From Rugamonas sp. A1-17 (GTDB taxonomy: Bacteria; Pseudomonadota; Gammaproteobacteria; Burkholderiales; Burkholderiaceae_D): a stretch of 64,000 nt of DNA. How positions within the stretch are numbered: the first letter of the stretch is position 1; each line of letters begins with the position of its first letter. Below, piece by piece: positions 16,605 to 24,800 of the stretch. The notes beneath the pieces were generated by a model. That model had not been told where the DNA came from and ran no database searches. It worked only from the letters and a program-made list of their open reading frames with translations. Location of the stretch: the NCBI GenBank assembly GCA_025548565.1, contig JAJLPB010000004.1:62001-126000 (forward strand). The letters are read 5' to 3'. Both the position numbers and the translations under genes were made by a program.

Positions 16605-18892
16605 TTGATGACGATCCTGCTGGTTTCCGGCAGCGCCGGCGGCGCCACCGTCACGCTGGACACCGGCTTGGCCGACACCAGGGTGATGCCTGCCTTGCCG
16701 GCCGCCAGCGCCTTGAAGCGGAACGCCGCCACGGTGCCGCTGCCCTGCACACCGTCGGCACTGTTGCGCAGCACCGCCATCGAGGCGTGGCCGATGGCCT
16801 GTTCCAGCGTCTTGGTCTTGCTGACGGTGACGCCGTCCTGCTTGAGGAAGGCGCCCTCCTCGGCGTCCATGACCTGCAGCAGCTGCGGCGGGAACTCCAG
16901 CTGCACCGGCATGCCGCGCAGCGGCAGCCCGGACTTGACGTTGACCAGCACCGCAAACACCTCGCCGGCCTTGACCTCGTCCGGCATCTGCAATTGCAGG
17001 ACCACCGGCGCTTCCGGCGTGGCAGCGGCCTGCGGCGGCGCAGCGGGCGCCGCACCCGCCGCTGGCTGGCCTGCCGCCGCCGGCGCGATGCCGTTGGCCG
17101 CCGGTACCGCGCCGCCCGCCGGCGCTGCCGCTTTGCCCAGCGTCAGCGGACGGCTGCGCAGGTCGTTCTCGGTGCCGGACCAGAACTCGGCCTGGTTCAC
17201 GTCCGGCCGCCGGATATTGCGCACGATGCGCGGCGTGACCGACAGCACGATCTCGGTGCGCTGATTATCGTCGCGCTGCGAGGAAAACAGCCGCCCCAAC
17301 ACCGGCAGGTCGCCCACGCCGGGCACGCGCAAGGCGCTCATGCGCTCCTCGTTGCTGATCAAGCCGGCCAGCAGTTGCGTCTCGCCGTCCTTCAGCCGCA
17401 ACACGGTGCTGGCGGTGCGGGTGCCGATCTGATAGACCAGCGAACCACCGCCGGTCTTGATCTCGCGCACCAGCGAGCTGACCTCCAGGCCGACCTTGAT
17501 CGCCACCTCGTCATCCAGATAGATGTTCGGCTCGACGTCCAGCTTCAGGCCGACGTCGACATACTGCACCGACTCGGAAATGAAGTTGCTGTTGCCGGCG
17601 TTGCCGGTGGTCGTCACCACCGGCAGCTTATCGCCGATCATGATCTTGGCCTTCTCGCGGTTGCGGGCGCGGATCTTGGGATTGGCCAGGATGTTGACAT
17701 CGCCGACATCGCGGTGCAGGTTCAGCGTCACGGCCGGCACGTTGACGCCGATGGTATCGCGATTGAGATTATGGAAGTTACCCAGCGTGAAACCGCCGGC
17801 CGGCGCGATCGGCGTCAGCGTGAAGCCGTCCGGGTATTTGATACCCAACTCGGTCAGGCTGGCGCGCTTTATCTCCAGCACCTCCACCTCCATCATCACC
17901 TCCGGCTCGGCCAGGTCTTGCAGCGCGATCAGGCGCTCGGCCAGCCGGATGGTCTGCGGCGTCTCGCGAATGACGATCAGATTGATCTTCTCGTCGATGA
18001 AGGGATCGCGGATCTTCAGCATGTTCTTCAACAGCAGCGCGGTCTGCCGCACGTCCGCGCTGGACAGGTAGAAGGCCCGTATCATCAGGTCCTGGTACTC
18101 GCGCGTCTTCTCCGGTGTCTTCGGGTAGATCAGCACCGTGGTCGGGTCGACCACCTTGTACGACAGCTGGCTGGTGGCGGTCAGCAGTTCGAGCGCGTCG
18201 TCCAGCCTACTCTGGCGCAGGAACACGGTGGTGCGCAGGTCCTGGCGCACATCCTTGTCGATGACGAAGTTGATGCCGCTGTTCCGGGTCAGCACCTCCA
18301 GCACCATGCGCAGGTTGGCGTCGCGAAAATCCAGCGACACCGGACGGGCTTCGGACAGGCGCGCGCCGCCCAGTTCCGATTGGCGCGCCTCCAGCTCCAG
18401 CTGGCGCTGCAAGGCCTGCAGCTCCTGGCTGCGCGGGTTGTCCTTCAACGCGCTCTCGATCACCAGCATCGCGCGTTCGTTGAGGCCCTTGGCCAGCAAG
18501 TCCTTGGCGCTGGCCAGCGCGGCGGACTGGCGCCGGTCGCGCGCGATCTCCAGCAGCATGGCCTTGGCGCGTTCATCGTTGGGATGGATGGCCAGCGCGC
18601 GTTGCGCCACCTGTTCGGCCTCGGCGTCGCGGCCGGTGGCGCGCAGTTCGGCGGCAGACTTCATCAGGCGCCCGAACACCGATTCCTGGGCGCTGATCAG
18701 GCTCGAACGCAGCTCGACATTTTGCGGATAGCGTTGCAAGCCGTCCTCGTAAGTCTTCAGCGCCTGCTCGTATTTGCCACGGTTGATCAGGCCCTCGGCC
18801 TCGGTGCGCACCGACTGCGCGCCGCAGGCGGCCAGCAGCAGGCCGCCGATCAGGGCAAGGGAGCGCGTCAAAATAATCCGGCTATGCAGCAA
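16601..18892 (-). CDS. gspD: TPR-secretin-cohesin outer-membrane channel protein
   Basis: 763 residues from a TTG start with GGAG 7 bases upstream. It begins as a lipoprotein (LIGGLLLAACGAQ). Order: TPR-like helices (residues 30-160), a short secretin N domain with a VSLDFRDANLRMVLEVL STN-like segment, N1-type domains (about 240-340), the secretin barrel (about 350-590, ending TPRIVRNIRRP), an Ala/Pro linker, and a C-terminal cohesin-like beta domain (about 630-755). This TPR-secretin-cohesin order is known from MshL-like and Geobacter-type systems, not from canonical GspD. Confidence 0.88.
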   Translation of the reverse strand: MLHSRIILTRSLALIGGLLLAACGAQSVRTEAEGLINRGKYEQALKTYEDGLQRYPQNVELRSSLISAQESVFGRLMKSAAELRATGRDAEAEQVAQRALAIHPNDERAKAMLLEIARDRRQSAALASAKDLLAKGLNERAMLVIESALKDNPRSQELQALQRQLELEARQSELGGARLSEARPVSLDFRDANLRMVLEVLTRNSGINFVIDKDVRQDLRTTVFLRQSRLDDALELLTATSQLSYKVVDPTTVLIYPKTPEKTREYQDLMIRAFYLSSADVRQTALLLKNMLKIRDPFIDEKINLIVIRETPQTIRLAERLIALQDLAEPEVMMEVEVLEIKRASLTELGIKYPDGFTLTPIAPAGGFTLGNFHNLNRDTIGVNVPAVTLNLHRDVGDVNILANPKIRARNREKAKIMIGDKLPVVTTTGNAGNSNFISESVQYVDVGLKLDVEPNIYLDDEVAIKVGLEVSSLVREIKTGGGSLVYQIGTRTASTVLRLKDGETQLLAGLISNEERMSALRVPGVGDLPVLGRLFSSQRDDNQRTEIVLSVTPRIVRNIRRPDVNQAEFWSGTENDLRSRPLTLGKAAAPAGGAVPAANGIAPAAAGQPAAGAAPAAPPQAAATPEAPVVLQLQMPDEVKAGEVFAVLVNVKSGLPLRGMPVQLEFPPQLLQVMDAEEGAFLKQDGVTVSKTKTLEQAIGHASMAVLRNSADGVQGSGTVAAFRFKALAAGKAGITLVSAKPVSSVTVAPPALPETSRIVIK

Positions 18893-18916
18893 AGTAGTAC
18901 TCCAGTTCAGCGATGG

Positions 18917-19429
18917 CTAGTTCTCGGCGGACCGCAACGGGATGCGAACCCGTTCGTCGAGGGGCAGATAGGTGATCACCAGTTCGGTGTCGTTCAGGGT
19001 GTCGATACGATAGTCGTGGTCCAGCACCTGCTGCGGCTGGACCGGCACGATGGCGTCGCCGCGCGCCAGATAAGTCAGCAGCTTGCCGTCGACGCTGAGC
19101 ATGCGGCCCAGGTAGCGATACGGGAAAGGCGGCGCGACCGGTGGCGGTGGCGGCGGCGCGGCCACGGCCACCGCCTCCACCGGCTTGGGCGGCGGCAGGA
19201 AGCTGACCACCTTGAACGGGTCGGCGGCCGCCTCGGCCAACGGCTCGCGCTGCGCGGCGTCGCGCGCTGCGGCCCTGGCTGGGGAGGCGGACGGGCGCCG
19301 CGCAGGCGCAGGCGTCGCGGTATCGGCCGCCGCCGGCGCCTGCCGCGCTTCGCCCAGCCATACCCAAACGCTGAACAGGCCGGCCAAGCCCACCAGCGAC
19401 CACGCGCTCTTGCGCACGCTCCAGTTCAT
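18917..19429 (-). CDS. PilP/GspC-like periplasmic linker protein
   Basis: 170 residues. One N-terminal membrane helix (SLVGLAGLFSVWVWLG), a long Ala/Pro linker (about 30-95), and a small C-terminal beta domain beginning FPYRYLGRML and continuing with VDGKLLTYLARGD, the HR/PilP-like fold that binds the N0 domain of a secretin. It overlaps the PilO-like gene by ATGA and lies 24 bases before the secretin gene. It should connect the inner platform with the secretin. Confidence 0.7.
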   Translation of the reverse strand: MNWSVRKSAWSLVGLAGLFSVWVWLGEARQAPAAADTATPAPARRPSASPARAAARDAAQREPLAEAAADPFKVVSFLPPPKPVEAVAVAAPPPPPPVAPPFPYRYLGRMLSVDGKLLTYLARGDAIVPVQPQQVLDHDYRIDTLNDTELVITYLPLDERVRIPLRSAEN

Positions 19430-19947
19430 AGCGGCTTCCGATAGTAGAGGCTGAGTGTCAGTTGCACGTCCACCTTGGCATCAGCCGGCGTGCCGCGCCG
19501 TATCGACATGCCGTCGAGCGACAGGCCCTCGTGCGCGGCCAGCACATCGGCCAGGAAGTTTTTCAATTCGGCGTAGTTGCCGCGTGCCCTGGCGTCGATA
19601 CGGATGCGTTGCAAGCCGCTATCGCCCGCCTGCTCCGCCGGCGTGTACTTCGCTTCGGCGATGGCGAGGTCGCGGCGCTGGGCGAATTGATGCATGTCCC
19701 GCAGCAGTTGCGACACGTCGCCGGGCAACAGCGCGGGCAACTCGGAGGCCGGCATATTGCCTGCCACGCCACCGGAACGCACGGCAGCCGTCGCCCGCTC
19801 GACAGCGCCATGCAGCCGGGCGTTTTGCGCGCGCAGGGTGGCAAGGCTATTCCAGCCGGCGACGAGGCCGCCGCAGATCAGCAAGCTGGCAAGATACCAG
19901 CGCCGCGTGCCACGGTGCCACGCCAGGTGATTAAACAATTTCAACAT
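19426..19947 (-). CDS. PilO/GspM-like inner-membrane assembly protein
   Basis: 173 residues, first gene of the secretion operon. A short cytoplasmic tail, one membrane helix (about 18-35), a coiled coil (LRAQNARLHGAVERA) and a periplasmic ferredoxin-like domain with the LRIRIDARGNYAELKNFL-type PilO pattern. No strong Shine-Dalgarno site precedes the ATG. The bases before and across its start are homologous to the tail of the immunity genes further upstream, so the operon 5' end has been rearranged. Confidence 0.7.
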   Translation of the reverse strand: MLKLFNHLAWHRGTRRWYLASLLICGGLVAGWNSLATLRAQNARLHGAVERATAAVRSGGVAGNMPASELPALLPGDVSQLLRDMHQFAQRRDLAIAEAKYTPAEQAGDSGLQRIRIDARARGNYAELKNFLADVLAAHEGLSLDGMSIRRGTPADAKVDVQLTLSLYYRKPL

Positions 19948-19985
19948 CTCTGCAACGCCATAAACAACTCTTCAAAGGAGAACTC
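19941..19985 (-). pseudogene. Orphan 3' tail of an immunity-family gene
   Basis: On the minus strand this segment reads EFSFEELFMALQRC followed by TGA, close to the last residues of the intact immunity-like gene (VSFKELFMALQRS, stop). Homology continues past the stop: GAAATTGTT is shared by the two downstream flanks. The TGA overlaps the ATG of the pilO-like gene. No upstream part of this third copy is recognisable; its place is taken by the 112-residue membrane protein gene. Confidence 0.6.
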
Positions 19986-19993
19986 GGCAATGG

Positions 19994-20332
19994 TCACCAA
20001 ATATAATTGCGCATCAATATCCCGAAGGCAACCAAAAAACCTAATGAAAATAAGAACATGCCCGCAAACCGCCGCCTGAAGTATCCCCTTAATCCAACTA
20101 ATCCGGCGTCACGAATCTGTGATTGCCGCTTGAAAATGTCATAATAAATAGATAATTCAAATTTATCCAAACCACCATCATCGGTAGCGCCGACGCTATA
20201 CTCGTCCATTCTTCCGTCCGCTTCGGCAACCTGCCTGCAGTAATTTAAAAATTCAAAGTGCAATCTCACTCCAGCGATCAGCAGATATAACAAGCAGCAT
20301 GAACAACAAATAATCAATAATAACTTTGGCAT
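19994..20332 (-). CDS. Small two-helix membrane protein, unknown
   Basis: 112 residues. An N-terminal helix with four Cys (LLLIICCSCCLLYLLIAG), a central soluble loop rich in Asp/Tyr, and a C-terminal helix (FLFSLGFLVAFGILM). I recognise no family. Lower GC content than its neighbours suggests transfer. Its position among immunity gene copies suggests it may itself be a membrane immunity protein, but this is context only. Confidence 0.5.
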   Translation of the reverse strand: MPKLLLIICCSCCLLYLLIAGVRLHFEFLNYCRQVAEADGRMDEYSVGATDDGGLDKFELSIYYDIFKRQSQIRDAGLVGLRGYFRRRFAGMFLFSLGFLVAFGILMRNYIW

Positions 20333-20434
20333 CTTCTTGCACGCAACTGTCTCAGAATATCCCCAAAGTTAAGTCAGGGCCTTAATCAGCTCAATCATTG
20401 CTACGGAGAAGCCTGAAATAACTCATCAATTTCG

Positions 20435-21046
20435 CTATCTCTGCAATGCGGCAAGTAACTCTTTAAAGGATATAAAACCAAGGCCATCAGAGCGAACCCA
20501 GGTCGGTTTTTTATAATGAATCGTCTCCTGCATGACCGTAGCCAGCTCCTCATTTGAGCGCAGTCGCTTTATGAGTGGCAACATCAAGGCATCAAAATCT
20601 GCGGTCCAGGACTTGATACCGGGGGCGACGGTGTCCTCGACATCAAATGCCCATGCGGGATTCTCCTCAGAACGCTGCAACGCCCACTTCATATGAGACA
20701 AGCGCGTAATCATGCAGGGCACGTAGCCATCCCGCCACCGCTCATCGCTGCCGAGGTCATTGGCCCAAGGGTCGGTGTCCAGAGAGTTCCGATATATTTT
20801 TTTGACAACACCACCGCAGAAGTCTCAAAAAAAACGGGCTTCACCTACCCCTCCACCTCTGCTGAAAGACAGGATCACACGGATGTCATTGCAGGGGTCG
20901 ATTAAATAGGGAACCAAATAGCCATGTTTCCACGTCAACGGCCCCTTGAACCCTCGCTGCACCAGCATTTCGGAGAGCAAACCAAACGCTTCGCCCCCGT
21001 TGGCGCCCCATATCGTCAGAATCTTCTTCGGAACAGCCATCGTCAT
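20435..21046 (-). pseudogene. Damaged copy of the immunity-like gene
   Basis: It aligns end to end with the intact gene at 21202-21816. Reading from ATG at 21046 the frame stops at 20825-20827. The stop results from one extra base in a homopolymer (A8 at 20827-20834 on the + strand, seven in the intact copy), and the frame is restored by one missing base in a second homopolymer (T7 at 20797-20803, where eight would keep the alignment). With both corrected the protein is 203 residues. Either it is a true pseudogene or the two indels are sequencing errors. Confidence 0.75.
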
Positions 21047-21201
21047 CTCAAAACGCGATTGGCCTTCATCCAATCGGCATACCCCCAACTGTTCCAGCAT
21101 ATCCGTAAAGTTAAGACAGAACCTCAACCAGCTCATTCATCGCTGCGAACAAAAAGGCCAATCCATTTTTCATAGTCTGATCATTAGGTTATTCAACAAT
21201 T

Positions 21202-21816
21202 TCAAGATCTCTGCAACGCCATGAATAATTCTTTGAAGGATACAAAACCGGGGCCATCGGACTTGACCCATGCCGGCCGTTGATAATGCAGCGCATCCCA
21301 CATCGCCTTGGCCAGGTCCCCGTTGGAACGCAACTGCAATATGAATGGCAACATCAGCTCGTCAAAGTCGGTAATCCAGGACCGGATTCCGGGCACAACG
21401 GTGTCGTCAGCGCTCAACGACCAGGCCGGATTATCATCCGATGGCCGCGAAGCCCATTTCATATGAGATAACCGACTGACCATGCAAGGTACATAACCGT
21501 CATACCACCGGCTATCGCCATTGACTGCGTTGGCCCAGGGATCGGACGGTAACGAATTTTGGTGTATCTTTTTGGACAGTACCACTGCGGAGGTGTCAAA
21601 AAAATGATGCCCTCCCACGCCCCCGCACCGGCTGATCGACAATATCACGCGAATATCCTCACAAGGGTCGATCAGATAGGGAACCAAGTAGCCATGCTTC
21701 CATGTCAACGGTCCCTTGAACCCGCGCTGGGTCAACATTTCGGAGAGCAAGTCAAACGCTTCACCCGCGTTGGCGCCCCATATCGTCAGAATCTTCTTCG
21801 AAACAGCCATCGTCAC
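21202..21816 (-). CDS. Putative immunity protein to the RHS toxin
   Basis: About 204 residues, GTG start (21816) with AAGGA 5 bases upstream, or ATG at 21810. I recognise no family. The N-terminus (KKILTIWGANAGEAFDLLSE) and a central GYVPCMVSRLSHMKW block are shared with the damaged copy downstream. It is soluble, acidic and has no signal. It lies 8 bases after the stop of the RHS toxin gene, the standard place for a cognate immunity gene. The immunity call is from position only. Confidence 0.6.
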   Translation of the reverse strand: MTMAVSKKILTIWGANAGEAFDLLSEMLTQRGFKGPLTWKHGYLVPYLIDPCEDIRVILSISRCGGVGGHHFFDTSAVVLSKKIHQNSLPSDPWANAVNGDSRWYDGYVPCMVSRLSHMKWASRPSDDNPAWSLSADDTVVPGIRSWITDFDELMLPFILQLRSNGDLAKAMWDALHYQRPAWVKSDGPGFVSFKELFMALQRS

Positions 21817-21824
21817 ATTAATCC

Positions 21825-24800
21825 TTAGTTCCCTGGTTCCAATAGCAGCATGACCGGTAAACTGACAGCCACTCGCACAGCACCGAACGCTACCCGCGTC
21901 GCCAACATTCCCCCCATTCTCCGGGCGGCTTCACGACCGGCCCGACCTTCCATCGGGCCGATCAGAGTGTAGAGGATTTTAGACGTAGTTGACAATTGGT
22001 TAACCAACAACTCGCCAGCTCGCAGGTTCAGCGGCGCGGCGCGCTCGGCAACATCGATGGACAGCCGTTCCAGTGCGCCAGCCTCACCGAATATCATCTT
22101 CTGAATCGGGCGCAGCTTCGCGCCAAGCCCGGTCTTGACCTCGCCAATGATCACCTCCCCATCTTTAGTGGCAATGAAGTCGGCAAATCCACGCGTATCC
22201 AACTCTCCCGGCAATCCCCTCAGAGTAATCGCCACCCCTTCTTCCACCGCATAACCCAACCTTCGGAATGACTCTGCGGTTCTTTGTTCCGCCAGTCTCC
22301 AGTGAGTCACCTCGTTGAACAGATAGCTGAACGCGCCAGTCGTCGCACCGCTGGCGAATTTGCCGCCACCCAGCACCGACGCCGTACCGCCAACCACGGC
22401 ACTCACCGTGGTTCCCAACAGCCGGTTGCCGGACTCCGTTACGTCCTGCATGAAATCGGTGCCGGCGAAAGCCTTGGTAAATCCTGCGCTCAGCGCGCCG
22501 GAACCGCAACTGCCGCCACTCGCTTCGCTGGTAACGCAACCGGCCACCGCGTGAACGGCCACACCGGCCATCGTGCCGAGATTGGCAGTCTCGATCAGGC
22601 TGCCGGCACCGAAGAAGACACCAGCCGAGAACGCGCCTTGCAGGCCGCCTTTAATGCTGCCGGAAGCAATCGATCCGCTGACAAAACCCGCAACCGCCGA
22701 TTGCAGCAGCGCGTTTTCGGTCACCCCAGCCAGCAAGCCGCCGTTCGCCCATGCCGCACCGCCTGGTCCAAGGAAGTAGGTCGCCGCAATTGCAGCAGCC
22801 ACACGGATGTTCTTATTGTTAAACAACCCGGGCAATATCTTGTGGCCGAACAGGCTGAACTGCCCAGTCGGGTCGCTGCAGGTCATCGGATTGTTATAGC
22901 AATAGACGTAGCGATTCAGGTTTTGCAGATTGGTCGGATCCTGAATCATCGGATCGCCTTGCATGAACATGCCAAGACGCGGATCGTAGGTCCGGCCGTT
23001 CATGTGAATGATGCCCACGTCATCCAGGTGCTCGTGCCCCGTGTAGCCCCGGTCCGTTCCGTGGTTGGTCTGATTCCAGTCGCCGACAATCTTGCCATCC
23101 GCGTCATAGTTGCCGTCGACGTAGCGACGCTTGCCGAATGGATCGTAGGCATAGCGCTGGGTGACCGCCCCCGCGTGATCGGTGGTAGCGACCAAGCTTG
23201 CGGCCTGATCCTTATGCCAATACTCCACCTTGCTTAAAGCCAGCTCGGCCAGCTCGTCCGGCGCCGTTTGCGCGGCGGCCAGCGTCGGCAAGGCGCCGTT
23301 TGACACCAGCACACCGAAACTCGCGCCGCCAACCGACAGATAGTGGCGATTGCTGATGGCTCCCGCCACGTCCTCGCTCTCAAACCCCAGCGCGTTGGCA
23401 TTATCAGGGTGCATCATCCAGGTCGTGCGGGTGACGCCATCGGCGACGCGCACTTCCTTGACCCGCTGGTGCATCTCGTCGTACTGCCAGGTGTACTGCG
23501 ACGCGCCCGAAATGCCGGTCTGGCTATCCGGCAAATTAAAGCTGGTATACACGATCTTGCTGTACGGCGCGCCTGTGGCGGTTTCCATGTTTCCGTTGGC
23601 GTCGTAGGTATATGCCGTGGCTACCGCGCCACCGGTGACGCTTTGCAGCGCGTGCGGCGTGCCCGCGCCCTGCGCCTTGTAGTTATACAGCCCAACATCG
23701 GACTTGGACAGCAAGGCGCCGCCGGCGTTATATTGCATCGTCACGTTGCGGACCTGATCGGAGTTTCCGATCGCGCTGGAGGCGACGCTGTAGTTGTGCA
23801 GGCGACCGACCTCGTCATAGTCAAAGTTGTTCGTGACCACGGTCGAGCCGCCACTATCGGTACGGACTTTCAGGCGGTCCAGGCTATCCCATTCGTACGC
23901 GTAGTTAATGACCGACTTGTCCTCGCCAATGCCGGCGCTGCTACTGTCGGCCCGCCCGGTCAGCTCATTGAAGCTGGCCCTGCTAATCACGCCATTACCA
24001 TAGATCTGCTGCTCCGCATGCCCCCAGGCGTCATAAGACAGTCCTTGCCAGAGGAAGCTGCCGGCATTCAGTTTCACGCCAGGGCCTGCGGCGGCGCCGC
24101 TGCTGGCGGGCAACGGGTTAACGGTGGCCGCCTGGCCAAGCGTCATCGAAGCCAGGAAGCCCTTGGCGGTATAGTTGTAGCGCACACTCAAACCGGTCGG
24201 ATAGGTCTGGGCGGACTGCCGCGCCGTTACGCTGTCATAACTGATCGAGCTGGCAAAACTCGGGCCGTCGGTAACGTCCAGGCGCGCCCCGGTTACCCGT
24301 CCAACATTGTCGTAGCTGATGCGGCGGCGGGTGCCGTTGCTGGTCCGGGTCTCGCACAGTTTGCCGACGCCGCGTGTGCAACTGGCACTCGTATCGGAAT
24401 ACTTATCGTAATACCAAGTGCTGGTATATTCAGGCTCGACGCGCTTGATCATGCGCCCCAGCAAGTCGTATTCCGAGGTACTCGCTTGGGCCTTCGCCAA
24501 CTGGTTCGGGCTCTGCTGCCAGACCAGCTCGCCCAACGCGTTGTAGTCATAATTCCAGGTCCCGATATCGGGGTCTGCCATGGAGCGCTTACGTCCACGG
24601 ATGTCATAACTGACGCTGACGGTGTTTTGCAACGCGTCCTTGATTTTAAGCAAATTGCCGAAGGCATCATACATGTGGGCGATCTCCGCCCCTAAGGCAT
24701 TGGTCACTTTACCGACTTTGCCATCGACATTTTTTTCCAGTTTTTCCGTCTGTCCCAAATCGTTGGTCGTCAACGTCGTGAGCCCCTGATAACTGACGTG

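Larger units (their letters stand above)
20350..21816 (-). repeat. Tandem duplication of an immunity gene plus downstream flank
   Basis: Two units of about 720-770 bases lie head to tail: unit A covers 21816 to about 21097, unit B 21046 to about 20350. Homology includes the gene and about 100 bases of its downstream flank, where both copies share AAAGTTAAG and CAGCTCA blocks (21110-21155 and 20360-20405). Start-to-start distance is 770 bases. A third, truncated tail lies at 19941-19985. Divergence between the copies is considerable, so the duplication is not recent. Confidence 0.7.

Noticed and set aside
16787..19444. An 885-codon open frame on the + strand opposite the secretin gene
   Set aside because: Same GC-bias artefact; no domain, no ribosome site, and the sense strand encodes clear secretin, PilP-like and linker domains.
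20435..21046. Reading the two halves of the damaged immunity copy as two separate genes
   Set aside because: Both halves align continuously with the intact paralogue and lie in the same net frame, so they are one disrupted gene.
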